DNA of 64,000 nucleotides from Phycomyces blakesleeanus NRRL 1555(-) (taxonomy: Eukaryota > Mucoromycota > Mucoromycetes > Mucorales > Phycomycetaceae), in assembly GCF_001638985.1 (NCBI RefSeq), contig NW_017265139.1:682001-746000 (forward strand), read 5' to 3'. Of the stretch, positions 1-10,522 are shown piece by piece; within the stretch, counting starts at the first letter, position 1; every line of letters starts with the position of its first letter. Position numbers and translations under genes: made by a program. The notes below the pieces were generated by a model. That model did not search any database. It was given only the letters and a program-made list of their open reading frames with translations, and was not told the DNA's origin.

Positions 1-1525
1 GAGTGATTGAACAATTATGTTAATGATTAAGCGAGCAAGTTGAGCAAGTACATGAGTGTGTAAATACATCTTTTAAATGATTGAGAAGATCGAAATATAT
101 ATTTTGAAAAAAATTGAGCTAGAAAACAACCTCTTTAGGTATATAGTAAGTAACAATTGTTTTATGAAACATATAAAGCTATAATTAGTAGACATTTTTT
201 TTAAAGTAAGAGAAACAGTCTAATAACTTTTTCAGAGTCTATGGCTTTTTCAAACACTGTTTTTTATTTTCCCATCTTTTTCTGTTTTTCTCTACTCTTT
301 AATAATATTAATAAAAATAACACTCTTTTAATCCTACTATGTTTCACTTTAGGCACCTTTAATATATACATATGATGCAGGTGTCTTTCATTATACAAGA
401 GGTACTTTACCATTAAATATATCATTATTTTACTAACTATAAATTACTTTAAATAGACATTACATATATTTCTCTGATATAACCAGTGCAGACAAAAAAA
501 CAAAAACATATTAGTGACATGTATGTATATATCTATATAAGCAGTTTTTTCCCAGTATTAAAAACAATATCTAACATCTACTTTAAATATAGCTCACCCT
601 TACTTTACATATGGTCAGTAAAAACAAGTCATTTAAAGAATATAAGGGTATGTGTTATTTATTTTATTATTGTGTTGTTTTTATTTTGTTTTGTTTTTTT
701 ATATCAGCATTCTCACTCTCTTTTTTTTATAGTTGAAATCGTTCTTCACATTCTTATATGACTGGTACTCAAGGATAAGACAAGTTCCTTTAGTAAATAT
801 GTATGTATATGTTTTATATTCCTTTCTTTGTAATATATACTTGAATGACATATTGGCTCATAGCTTTTGATAATGTAAATCTGTGTTTTATTCCATTATT
901 AACAAATTACTCTAACAGTATATAAGTATTTTTCTACTCCCTTTAATCAAATAGCTTCAGTAAGCATATATACTCACTACCCAAGTTTATTAATTCAAAA
1001 AATTCTAAAACAAAATTTATAAGAAGTACAATATAACAGATTAGTGTATTAAATAGTAATACTATATAGACTTTTTATTATTGCCAAAAAAAAGCTTTTT
1101 TTATTCAAAATAAAAACAAATAAAAAAACCATTTTTCAAAACAAAACAATATCCAATTGAGAGACTCGTGCTTAGCATTTGCACCTATGAGAATTTTTTC
1201 TTTGATTCATTTAGCCAATAAACATTAAAGAAGTGCTCTGTTATTATGCCTGTTATTACAAAAACAAGGTCTACATCAAATTACAGGTGTTATCAGTGGT
1301 AGATAATACATTGTTCTGCATTTGAAATAGTCTATATAATTGATCCCCGAGAACAGTTGATACACAGACATTACACTTAAACTCCCGGTTTTTATTTTTG
1401 GAATAATATAATATTCAATTATTTTTGACACTTTATTCAATAACTTGTCAACTACGATTTCCTTAATATTTACAAGTAATTCATTTTTATGTGACAAAAT
1501 ATCCCAATAATCAAGACCTATTATT
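1..1525. other. AT-rich intergenic sequence
   Basis: No gene, RNA or repeat could be supported here. The sequence is dominated by A/T runs. Short open frames (for example around 486-761 plus and 1276-1497 minus) are hydrophobic, low in complexity and have no recognisable motif, so they look like chance ORFs. Confidence 0.6.
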
Positions 1526-1578
1526 AGAGTGTTTCAGCAGTTTTAGATGTTTAGATTTTACTTTTGCGGTGATTTAAT
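1526..1578 (+). repeat. Left terminal inverted repeat of Harbinger element
   Basis: Begins AGAGTGTTTCAGCAG and runs through a TTTTGCGGTGATTTAAT stretch. It matches the reverse complement of 4547-4599 over about 50 bp with only a couple of mismatches (A/G near the tip and GATG versus AATG). Confidence 0.9.
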
Positions 1579-1915
1579 ACAATGACCAATGACATCTAAT
1601 ATCTAAAAAATCAATTGAGTGCCCTTAACAGTTACATATAATATAGACTTACTATATTAGAATATTTTAGATGAAGATATCTATAGATGAAAGCATCTAC
1701 AGATGTAGAAATCGAGATTTAACATTACTTTCAGATGCTATATTATTAAATAAATATATTCTATATGAAATCTTAATTTAAATAAATTAATAAACGTAAC
1801 TGTAAAATACATCTTTCTTACCCTTACATTTCTAATTTAAAATATGAGCACCAAGAACTGTATGTCTATATATATAAAGTATATGTCTTTACAAATACAT
1901 AATGTACTCATATAA

Positions 1916-2965
1916 GATTATGTAGTCATTTCCAGAAGAAGAACATTCAAACGCTGGGATAATGATAATGGTGATAAGCCATCATCCATCCAGATTCTCA
2001 TTAATTGGCTTACTGATGTAAGCAACTACTCTCGCTGGAAAGGTGGTGATTCTAGTGGGAAAACAAAAGAGGTTCTTTGCTCGGAAATCAGAGAAATCAT
2101 GGTCGAGAATGATATTACCAACTGGAGTAATGGTGATATTTGCAGCAAGATTCAGTACTTGCATGATAAGTTTAAGGATGTCACCGACTTTCTAAATGGA
2201 ACTGGGCAAGGCATTCTGAATGATATTAATGAGAGTTGCAAAACTCCAGAGGAAGCTGCAAAGACACTTGAAGGTATACTTGTATGCTCAATTTATATAT
2301 CAATAAAAGAATGGCTCCTAATAAATAATAAATCTTTATTATGGTTGTTAGAGAAAGTAAAGCAAAAATGCACTTACTACTATGACCTTAAGTGTGTAAT
2401 GCTTCACAGACCATCAGTTAACCCACCATTTCCAATGACAAGTGGTGACCCAATTGATGTCTCTGGGGTGTACAAAGAGGCTCGTAGTCATGAAGAAGTT
2501 GAAGCTGAAGATAAAGTAGAATTTGACGCAGAAGTTCAAGATGATAAACAATTGGACAAAACACTTCCAGTTTATCATCTGTCTGCCACGTCTTCCGGTT
2601 CCCAAAAACCTTCCAAGTGGGCCAGACAAACGATTGATGCAAGCATCTCAGAGATTGTAGAAGAGTCTGTCAAGCTGAATCATATTCACGTCGAGCTGAT
2701 ACAGAAGAAGTTTGAATCTGAAGCCAAAGTTAATGAAAGACAGCTTCGCCACCAGGAGATTGCGCATGAAGACAGAATGATAATGGAGAAGAGGCGGCTG
2801 AACATTGAAGCAAAGCGGGTAGAGAATGAAGCAAAGCAGGTAGAGAATGAAGCAAAGCAGTTAAAGAATGATTGTATTCAAAGCAAGCTTCAATACATTG
2901 CTAAGTTGGAGAGTTTAGGACTTTTCAAAGAGTATATATTGAAAAAGTTGGATATAAAACTTTAA
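1916..2965 (+). CDS. Harbinger ORF1: Myb/SANT-like DNA-binding protein
   Basis: The open frame runs from just after a stop at 1913-1915 to a TAA at 2965. The first ATG in frame (2099) cuts the DNA-binding domain in half. Upstream codons without a start encode the typical first half (RWDNDNGDKPSSIQIL, then NYSRWKGGDSSGKTKEVLC), so a short upstream exon, possibly joined near 1930, is likely. A probable intron at 2274-2351 (GTATAC...TTAG, 78 nt, a multiple of 3) keeps the frame; removing it joins the domain to a KQKCTYYYDLKCVM segment typical of these proteins. The C-terminal ~110 residues are charged and coiled-coil-like, with three near repeats of KRVENEA. It is expected to bind the TIRs and import the transposase into the nucleus. 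No internal stop is seen, so this may be the intact partner of a dead transposase. Confidence 0.75.
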   Translation, partial: DYVVISRRRTFKRWDNDNGDKPSSIQILINWLTDVSNYSRWKGGDSSGKTKEVLCSEIREIMVENDITNWSNGDICSKIQYLHDKFKDVTDFLNGTGQGILNDINESCKTPEEAAKTLEGILVCSIYISIKEWLLINNKSLLWLLEKVKQKCTYYYDLKCVMLHRPSVNPPFPMTSGDPIDVSGVYKEARSHEEVEAEDKVEFDAEVQDDKQLDKTLPVYHLSATSSGSQKPSKWARQTIDASISEIVEESVKLNHIHVELIQKKFESEAKVNERQLRHQEIAHEDRMIMEKRRLNIEAKRVENEAKQVENEAKQLKNDCIQSKLQYIAKLESLGLFKEYILKKLDIKL

Positions 2966-3023
2966 TAAAACATATTATATACTAGGCAATCAAGATATAT
3001 AAGAGTAAAAATGCATTTGAGGT

Positions 3024-4333
3024 TTATTGTTCCAAGATAATGTGCTTTATTCTTTCCCTCTTATCTTTATCCAATTCTACTTGATATAAGTTTTCTCTAT
3101 ACTCATTATCATTCTCATCCTCATTCTCACTATCATTCTCATTAGTATCATCATAGGAAAGTCCCCGGAGGTTGGTATCACTACGTTTCAATAAAAGGTT
3201 GTGTAGGATACAGCAACATCTAATCCATATCCCAATCTTAGCCACATTGTATTTGTTTTTCAAAGATCTGTAAGCTTTTCAAGGATTGGAATCTCCCTTT
3301 CAGAATACCAATGCAATGTTCAATCTTGACCCGTGCATTGGCATGCTTGTAGTTAAATTGCTTGTTTTCTGCTGATATCAATCCATTTTGTGGCCTCTTG
3401 TAGGTAGGTATAATGATACGACTTGGTGCATATGCTGAATCCTCCAACAGGTATTGATCCCCATAAAAATATTGGCCAGGATTTCTTGCCATATGTGTAT
3501 TTGCAAATACACAAGCATCATGAGAGCACCCTGGCCATTCAGTAGGACAATATCTTATAACCTTTTTGTCATCACATATAATGGTTGCTGAAATACAGTA
3601 ACAAGACTTTTGACTGTAAAAGTCCTCTCCTTTCCAGATTGGCTTATATTCTAGGCCAATCAAGATTCCATCTACAAAGCCCAGGCAAGAAGGGAAGCAT
3701 GTTGTCTCTTCAATTCTTCTACTGATACTGCTACGGTCTAACTGATCAGGCCAAACCACAGTGCTAGTCTCTAATGACATTATGGCGGTGAGAAATCTTT
3801 CTGTATAGTGGCAAACTGATCCTTCTATGCAATGAGATATATATAAGTATCAAGGTATGTACACTGCATATAATAGTTGAAAAACAGTAAAAGTTACTAC
3901 TGATACACATTGATTGTGCAGTGCAACCCACAGAAGCGTCATTTCCATGTGTACCTAGCCGCTCTAAGGCCACCATCAACTGAATCATTGGTTCTGCCTG
4001 CTTCTTGTGGGGATCACTTTTGAAAACCCAATGGTTCTTTATCATTCTAAGTATTATATGGAAGGAGTCTTTATTCATGTGGAATTCCTATCTGAATTGG
4101 TCATCATCTAATTGATATAGAAGCCAGTCTATTCTGCTTGGAGCATGTGGAATATGGAGTTTTGGGGAAAGGTATATGTTTTCAAGCACAATCTGATACA
4201 TTAAAAGTTCAGGGATGTCCTTAACAATATTTAATATGGATATATTCAGAGAAAGCTGTCTTTTGATAAGCTTTTTGAGAATGTTCTCTTTCAGATCTCT
4301 GAGAATAATCTGTCTATCATTTAATGTAGGCAT
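3024..4333 (-). pseudogene. Harbinger DDE transposase (disrupted)
   Basis: DDE_Tnp_4-type transposase reading from ATG at 4333. Motifs in order: QFR, a TAG stop at 4088-4090 followed in frame by EFHMNKDSFH (probably an ancestral CAG Gln), then ERLGTHGNDASVGCTAQ. A likely intron lies at 3825-3897 (GTAACT...CATAG, 73 nt), followed by GSVCHYTERFLTAIMSLE. The catalytic triad is visible: Asp in CLGFVDG, Asp in LLEDSAYAP and Glu in RVKIEHCIGILKGRF. Near 3255-3270 the frame shifts by one base between SLKSLQIFEK and VAKIGIWIRCCCILHNLLL, the conserved C-terminal helix. One nonsense codon plus one frameshift make it non-functional as written, although all three catalytic acids survive. Confidence 0.85.
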
Positions 4334-4546
4334 TCTGAATAAGAGGTCAAGTTGTTAAAAGAAAACATAGAGAAGAAACGGAGAAAACATAAAGAATATA
4401 ATCAATTACACTTAAATTTGTTTGTTAAAAAAATTAAATTCCGCAATCTCTAAACCTCAATCTATAAACAACTAACAGTAGTGCCTAGTTGTTTATAGAT
4501 TGAATATATCTCAAATTTAGATTATTGATATCCAATTGTTTAATAA

Positions 4547-4599
4547 ATTAAATCACCGCAAAAGTAAAATCTAAACATTTAAAACTGCTGAAACACCCT
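4547..4599 (-). repeat. Right terminal inverted repeat of Harbinger element
   Basis: Reverse complement begins AGGGTGTTTCAGCAG and pairs with the left end at 1526-1578. Both TIRs are still intact although the coding part has decayed. Confidence 0.9.
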
Positions 4600-4620
4600 A
4601 TTATAATAATTCTCAATGAT

Positions 4621-4825
4621 TTTTGCAGTATAAGATATATTATTCTAGCTATTCTTTTAGCTAGAAATCAATTATTATTTTGTATAAATAGTCAAAAAAT
4701 ATATTTAATAAAAAGCATCTTTAATTCTATCTAAAAACTATTCATCAGCTTGATGATCCTCAGTGGTATTGATTCTGCGACTAAGTTACAAATGCCAGAA
4801 AAAAATATTAAATTGAGACAAGACA
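4621..4825 (+). repeat. LTR fragment (family II), inverted
   Basis: This stretch is the reverse complement of the first ~200 bp of 5131-5330, with scattered mismatches. Shared blocks include GCGACTTAGTTACAA-like sequence, CCACTGRGGATC, the AAAGATGCTTTTTATT block and the GACTATTTATACAAAAT block. It is a truncated LTR-like fragment in opposite orientation to its partner. Confidence 0.6.
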
Positions 4826-4839
4826 ATACAACATACAAT

Positions 4840-5136
4840 TGTTGTTCCCGATCTGGGTTGGTCTTCCTTTTACTATAACAAAGTCAAAAGGTCAAACCCA
4901 CTGGGGATCAAGGAGTATATGTAAAATCAAAGAGAGGATAAAAGATACCTTTTATTAATATGAATTGAATTGTCTTATATAGTTTTCTAAACTAATACTG
5001 CGCATTATCCACAGTAGTTATTATTTATATTTAATTAAAGAAATAGTCATTATACTGTAGTTAATGCTCAGGAAGATATTACTGCGCATAAAGAAGTACT
5101 GTGGTTAACTATCTTCAGATTTTATGGATTTGTCAA
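4840..5136 (-). repeat. Decayed LTR of the gypsy family (solo/truncated)
   Basis: Clearly the same LTR as 5522-5832 (starts TGTTGTTCCCGATCTGGG versus TGTCGTTCCCGATCTGGG) but it loses homology after TTTTATGGATTTGTCAA. Most differences from the young LTR are CpG-to-TpG or CpG-to-CpA changes, so this is an older, methylation-aged copy. Confidence 0.85.
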
Positions 5137-5515
5137 GTCTCAATCTAGTATTTCTTTTCTGGCACTTGTAACTAAGTCGCAGAATCAATACCACTGGGGA
5201 TCGTCATGTTTATGAATAGTTTTTAGATAAGAATAAAGATGCTTTTTATTAAATATATCTCTTGACTATTTATACAAAATGATAATTGATTTCTGGCTAA
5301 AAGAATAGCTACAATAATATGTCTTAGATGCCTGTTGTCCAGTAATATCTTCTATAAGTATATTCACCATCTTAAACATCTAAAACATATATAAAAGACC
5401 AATTGGCAAAGTCAAGATCTTTTATCCTAAAAAGTCAACTCTTACTGGTTGCTATAACTACCAATTTTGTTCACCGATGTCAACTCTGACAGATTCTTCA
5501 AAATAATGTCCGACA
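5131..5515 (-). repeat. LTR-like segment of a related family (family II)
   Basis: Begins around TGTCAAGTCTC and ends AAATAATGTCCGACA, the same terminal sequence as the gypsy LTR at 10523-10789. The interior differs but keeps CCACTGGGGATC and the CTTTTTATT block in similar positions, so it appears to be a sister LTR family. An inverted partial copy lies at 4621-4825. Confidence 0.6.
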
Positions 5516-5521
5516 CAATAT

Positions 5522-5832
5522 TGTCGTTCCCGATCTGGGTTGGTCTTCCTTTTACTATAACAAAGTCAAAAGGTCAAACCCACTGGGGATCAAGGAGTAT
5601 ACGTAAAATCAAAGAGAGGATAAAAGATACTTTTTATTGATATGAATTGAATTGTCTTATATAGTTTTCTAAACTAATACTGCGCATTATCCGCAGTAGT
5701 TATTATTTATATTTAATTAAAGAAATAGTCATTATACTGCGGTTAATGCTCAGGAAGATATTACTGCGCATAAAGAAGTACTGCGGTTAACTATCTTCAG
5801 ATTTTACGGATTCATCAAAATAATGTCCAACA
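5522..5832 (-). repeat. 3' LTR of gypsy element
   Basis: 311 bp, TG...CA bounded. It contains two copies of CTGCGGTTAA about 44 bp apart (near 5738 and 5782). The right LTR has only one, so that LTR probably lost 44 bp by recombination between these repeats. The pol frame reads into this LTR and stops at 5787. Confidence 0.93.
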
Positions 5833-8800
5833 TCACCCCCTCCCAAAACTGTTGATAGTCCTCGATCAACCCCAGAAGAATCCACAAGGGAAAACGGTAG
5901 GGCAGAAGAAGAGTCCAAGGCTAAATCGCGGCACATTTGGGCACGGGCAGGGGTTGGGTGATACCAGGTACGGTCAAAATCATCGGATTTTGCAATTTTT
6001 AAACGATCGGCGTGAACCCAGGAAGTATAAGGGACACCTTCCATAGTTGTGAGCTTGTATATATTTTTATCTACATTCTTGTCTATAACTATGTATGGTC
6101 CCATCCAGTTATATTCTAAGCCAAATTTGTTTTCATGTCGGAGCAATAAATGTTCACCGATTGCAAATTGGTGCGGTTTCATAATAGAATCCCATCGTTC
6201 CTTGTCTTGTTGGCTATTGGTGGCTACTCGAGCATCAGCATTAATGCGGGCTTGTTGCAGATTGCGGAGAAAAGGGATAGCACCATCAGAGACAAGAGAA
6301 GGATCATCAGGAATAGCGGTATCCATGAATGGGCATAGAGGATCACCCGGAATACGAGGTTCACGGCCATAGGTCAGGAAGAACGGACTGAAACCAGTTG
6401 TTCGGTGTTTCCTAATTCGGCAGGCCCAGAGTGCAGTTTCCAAATATTCGTCCCAGCGATGAATAGCGCCATGTACATATTTTCGTAGCATCTGTTTTAA
6501 AATACCATTTAAACGTTCACATTTTCCGTTGGTTCGAGGGTGAAATGCTGATGTTAACTTGTGGTGTAATTTAATCTTTTTAATGTAAAAGCTGAGGATG
6601 TGTGACATGAAATTGGCGCCGCGGTCAGTGAGGATCTCGTTGGGACAACCAAAACCCATTACAATTTCTTCATACATGAAATTGGCTATTGCTTCACCCA
6701 TAGCAGCAGGTACAGCACGTGCAATTGGCCAATTGGTGGCGTAATCTACTGCAATGAGAATCCATCGGTTACCATTTACAGTTGTTGGGAGCTCTCCAAT
6801 GAAACCTAGATGCCAGCGGGAAAATGGAGGGGGAATATCTAGGGGTTCCATGGGTGCATGGTGGATATTTCGCTTGGCATTGGACACTAATTGACACTGG
6901 GGGCACTTTGCAAGCCATTCTTGGATCTGTGTTCGCATTTCTGGCCACCACCAACGTTTCTTCATCAAGTCATAAACTGTTGTCTCACCAGCATGTCCAA
7001 ACCCATTGTGGAAATTGTTTACCAGATCGGCACGCTTGGTAAACAGAGCAAAACAGATTTCTTGAAATGTGTCACCAATCTTAACCAAGCAGAAAACCTT
7101 CTGATCATGAACCACGAATTTCTTGCGTTGTCTGTGTAGCAACTCTTTTATGTCGTCTGGCCACTCATCTTCTGTGCGAGCATAATATTTGGGCCAATCT
7201 GAAGTCTGTGATTTGGGCATGGTGTACAGATACTCTGGCTCCATAGACTCAATTGTAGATGCATCAAATTCGGGACCGTCCATTCGAGAAAGTACATCCG
7301 GGACACCGTTGTCTTTGCCAGGTTTGTATTGAATAATGGGGTCGTACAACTCGAATTCGGAAATCCATCTTATTAATCGAGGGGTTGGTTTAACTTGGCT
7401 ACGAAAGTACTTGAGAGGCAGGTGGTCAGTAAAAACAGTAAATGGTTTCCCTTCAATCATACAGCACCAGGTATGTAGTGCGTGCAGTATTCCTAAAAGT
7501 TCACGTTCTTGGGCTGGGTAGGAACGTTCAGCACTGGAAAGTTTCTTGGATTCAAATGCCAGTGGTTTCCAGACTCCTTCTTCATCTTCTTGCATCAATA
7601 CAGCACCGACACCAAAATCAGAAGCATCTGTCTCAATTCGGAAAGGTTTGTCCATATCTGGTGCAAGTAGTACAGGTGCAGTGCTGAGTTTTTCCTTAAG
7701 GATGTCGAAGCTGTCTTGGCAAGTGTCAGTCCATACAATTGGTCGTCGTTTAGGTCCTGTTCCTTTGGTAAGATCAGTTAATGGAGCAGCAATTCCAGTG
7801 AAACCTGGGATAAAACAGCGATAATGCTGTGCCAAACCAATAAATTGGCGCACTTCTTGAACATTAGAGGGTGGAACCCATTCTTGTATGGTCTTGACTT
7901 TATCTGGAGACGGGAGGATACCTTGAGCAGACACATTGAAACCAAGAAATGTCAGTTCCTTTTTGTTAAATTCACATTTTTTAAAGTTGGCAATCAGCTT
8001 GGCTTCGCAGAGACGGTTCAAGACATGTCGTACATGTTCTTCGTGTTCTGCTGAGGTTTTACTGAATATGAGAATATTGTCCAAGTAGACCAAAGCGAAG
8101 TTGTCTAAACATTCTCCCAGAACTTTGTTCATCAAATGTTGGAAAGTTGGCGGGGCGTTGGTAAGACCAAAAGGAAGGACCAGGAACTCGTATTGACCAT
8201 AGCGGGTGTTAAACGCTGTTTTTGGCACATCTGAATCTTGAATGCGTACTTGATGGTAGCCACTCTTGAGATCTAGGCTGGTGAAATGGTTGGCTCCACG
8301 CAATCGTTCTAGGCATTCGTCAATTCTTGGTAAAGGATGGTTATTGCGGATTGTGACTTTGTTGAGAGCACGATAGTCTACACACATGCGCATTTCGCCA
8401 TTCTTTTTCTTTACAAATAATATAGGAGCACCCCATGGAGATGAGCTAGGGCGAATGAGACCAAGGTCAAGGAGTTCTTTGAGTTGCTTTTTGAGTTCGT
8501 CAAGTTCTCGGGGGCTCATCTTAAAAGGCGGTTTGTTTACAGGGTGTGCATCTTCAGTGTTTATTACATGTTGTACATCTCAACTCGGTGGTAACCCTGG
8601 CAAACCGTCTTGGAACACATTGTCAAACTCTTTCACTAGTTTCATCCATTGTTCATTATTGGTTACTTCTTTCTCAGTCTTGATGTGCAGCAAAAAACAC
8701 TCTACCTCCTCCCTCCGAGAGAGTTTCTGGACTTGCTTTGCAGAAATGAGGTAATTAAGTTGAGGTTTCATGGGGCGGTTGCCATGGGGACGCAGGACAA

Positions 8801-9353
8801 ACTCTTGGCCATCACAATATAAAGACCAGTTATCTCGATGCCAATCAGGAACAGGTTTAGCAGTCTGTAACCATGTGCGACCGAGAATCAAATCGAATTT
8901 AGTGGGGAAGATAAAAGCATCAACACTATCAGTATAACCATTAAGAGAAAGTGTAAGTGTGGCTTTCTGGTTAATTTTGATGCTATGCCCTCCAGCGGTT
9001 TCAACTGATCGCCCAGGAATATTCGAGACTTTTGTGGCAAGGTGTTTGATCTGGGGTGACACATAGTTTGCACTGGCTCCACTGTCGATGAGAATCAAGA
9101 TTTGTTGTCCGTGAAGTGTTGCCGCATATAATGGTAAATCTGTGTCCACAGCAGAGTGAAGGTCTTCCAAAAAATGTTGATCGGTGGTGAGACAAGGGTC
9201 ACAATTTTCTTCGGAAATGGCTTTTTTCTCTTCATTGGTAACAATTTTGTACTGGTCAAAAGTTTCTTTATTACTTAAATGTTCTGTAGGCTCATTACTA
9301 ATACTGGCCTGTGGAGAGGATTTTTCTTCCATTGTACACAACCGACCTCCCAT
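5787..9353 (-). pseudogene. pol: Protease-RT-RNase H-integrase polyprotein (disrupted)
   Basis: One frame from ATG 9353 to 5787, broken by a single in-frame TGA at 8580-8582. Aspartic protease: LIDSGASANY, catalytic Asp at residue ~90. [47 protein letters not shown]; the active-site box reads YLDN instead of YLDD (codon 8076-8078). RNase [15 protein letters not shown], a Glu in [22 protein letters not shown]. Integrase: His2-Cys2 zinc region ([19 protein letters not shown]...CPQCQL), then a DDE core in which the usual first Asp is Gly (WHLGFIGEL, codon 6804-6806), ILTDRGANF and [15 protein letters not shown] motif (WMGPYIV) follows, and the tail reads into the LTR. The nonsense codon and both catalytic changes argue that this copy cannot copy itself. 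Confidence 0.93.
5833..5844 (-). other. Polypurine tract
   Basis: The minus strand reads GGGAGGGGGTGA directly before the 3' LTR. This is the expected position and composition for plus-strand DNA priming. Confidence 0.8.
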
Positions 9354-9355
9354 TA
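9351..9355 (-). promoter_or_regulatory. TAATG stop-start overlap between gag and pro-pol
   Basis: The gag stop TAA and the pro-pol ATG share one base on the minus strand. Such overlaps are known in some retroelements and cellular mRNAs to allow termination-reinitiation. A -1 frameshift upstream is the alternative. The protease frame opens in a different phase from gag, so one of the two is needed. Confidence 0.55.
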
Positions 9356-10483
9356 TGGTTGTGCTTCGCGAAAACCCTGCTTCTTAAGACGCTCCTCGTC
9401 CAACTTCTTGATTGCGGCCAGACGGTCTCTACAATTTCTCTTGAAATGACCGGAGTCACCACACCAATGGCAAGTAGCATTAGTGCGTCTTGGAGGCGGG
9501 CGAGACTGGTAGTTGCTGCGACGGTTGTTGATTGCGTCCAGGTCCATGGGCTCGGGTCCACTGTACTGATATTGCTGTTGTTGGTACTGTGGCTGGTACT
9601 GCTGCTGGTATTGTTGCGGAGGTGGTACAGACACATAATTGTTCTGGTATCCGAGTTGGAGACCACTGGCATATGCCAAGGCGATGTTACAAGCATCGTC
9701 AACATCAACAGGGCGGGCAGCAAGGACATTTCCACGGATGGACGGGTGTAGTCCACGGACAAATTTATCGAGTGCCTCTTCATTGTTCATTCCAGGCAAT
9801 TCCAATTGAATGTCTTGGAAGGCATCGATATATTCAGCAACAGTCCCAGTCTGGTGTAATCGTGCTAGTCGATCTCTAGAGGTCTGGAGGGAATAAACTG
9901 GGCGGAATTCTCTGGTGAGGGCTGCTTTAAATTCGACCCAAGTAGTGGGATGGTCTGTTTTGAGTTCCGTGCGTCTCCACCATGTGTCAGCTCTATCGCG
10001 CAAAAGATTTACTGCAAAGTCGCAGGCTTTGGTCGGGGCGAAATTGTAGTACTTGGTGTAACGCTCGACTGCGCGCAGCCAGCCATCTACTACTGCGGCG
10101 GAGCGTTCACCTTGGAAACAATCAGGCTGCTTGATTCGTTCGGCACGGGACTCCTGTTGTGCTGTGATTGTTTTCATTGCTTCTGCAACAGTGGCTGCGA
10201 TTGCTTCAGCGGTTACGGTGGCAGTTTGTGGGGCCATCTCTTCTAGTTCTTTATTTTTTCCTGTTAATGTTGCGGCAAGTTTTTTTGCAAGTTCGGACCA
10301 CTTTTGTTCTCGTGCAGGAGTGTTCTTGAGTCTCTGTTCTTCAGGTATATGTGGTACACGCCGGTTCTTCTTGTAGTCGTTTACTAGTTCTTTGGGTAAC
10401 AAGCCCTGGACTCGTTCTTCAATCTCGAACTGGCTAAGTGTCTTTTTGTCAAAATTTTCTTGGTGTCTTTCACCAGGATTCAT
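9353..10483 (-). CDS. gag: Gag polyprotein of gypsy element
   Basis: 376 aa, starting at the ATG at 10483 (MNPGERHQ). It forms the virus-like particle that packages element RNA. Residues ~130-270 hold the retrotransposon gag fold, with landmarks WLRAVERYTKYYNF, DRADTWWRRTE and TWVEFKAALTREFRP. A Gln/Tyr/Pro-rich linker follows. A CCHC zinc knuckle (CHWCGDSGHFKRNC, C-x2-C-x4-H-x4-C) sits near the C-terminus and should bind RNA. The frame is fully open. It ends in TAA whose last A is the first base of the ATG of the next ORF (TAATG at 9355-9351). Confidence 0.92.
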   Translation of the reverse strand: MNPGERHQENFDKKTLSQFEIEERVQGLLPKELVNDYKKNRRVPHIPEEQRLKNTPAREQKWSELAKKLAATLTGKNKELEEMAPQTATVTAEAIAATVAEAMKTITAQQESRAERIKQPDCFQGERSAAVVDGWLRAVERYTKYYNFAPTKACDFAVNLLRDRADTWWRRTELKTDHPTTWVEFKAALTREFRPVYSLQTSRDRLARLHQTGTVAEYIDAFQDIQLELPGMNNEEALDKFVRGLHPSIRGNVLAARPVDVDDACNIALAYASGLQLGYQNNYVSVPPPQQYQQQYQPQYQQQQYQYSGPEPMDLDAINNRRSNYQSRPPPRRTNATCHWCGDSGHFKRNCRDRLAAIKKLDEERLKKQGFREAQP

Positions 10484-10505
10484 CAAAGGTCTTTAGGAGG
10501 AAAAA

Positions 10506-10520
10506 TAGCTTCAGCTACCA
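10506..10520 (-). other. Candidate primer-binding site
   Basis: Two bases inside the 5' LTR the minus strand reads TGGTAGCTGAAGCTA. TGG complements the CCA tail of a tRNA, and the position is right for a PBS. The matching tRNA was not identified; it is not the neighbouring tRNA-His, whose 3' end would give TGGTGCCATG. Confidence 0.6.
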
Positions 10521-10522
10521 AT

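Larger units (their letters stand above)
1526..4599. mobile_element. PIF/Harbinger-type DNA transposon
   Basis: About 3.07 kb bounded by near-perfect inverted ends of roughly 50 bp. Inside are two convergent coding regions whose 3' ends lie 59 bp apart: a Myb/SANT-like ORF1 on the plus strand and a DDE transposase on the minus strand. This two-protein layout is the known hallmark of PIF/Harbinger elements, where ORF1 binds DNA and assists the transposase. With the ends placed at 1526 and 4599, a 3-bp direct repeat ATT flanks the element (1523-1525 and 4600-4602), which is the expected duplication length, though a shift of one or two bases is possible. The transposase is disrupted, so the copy is probably not autonomous. 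Confidence 0.87.

Noticed and set aside
7336..8054. Plus-strand ORFs across the pol region (also 5852-6372, 8386-8754, 9311-9879)
   Set aside because: They are shadows of the well-supported minus-strand gag-pol frame.
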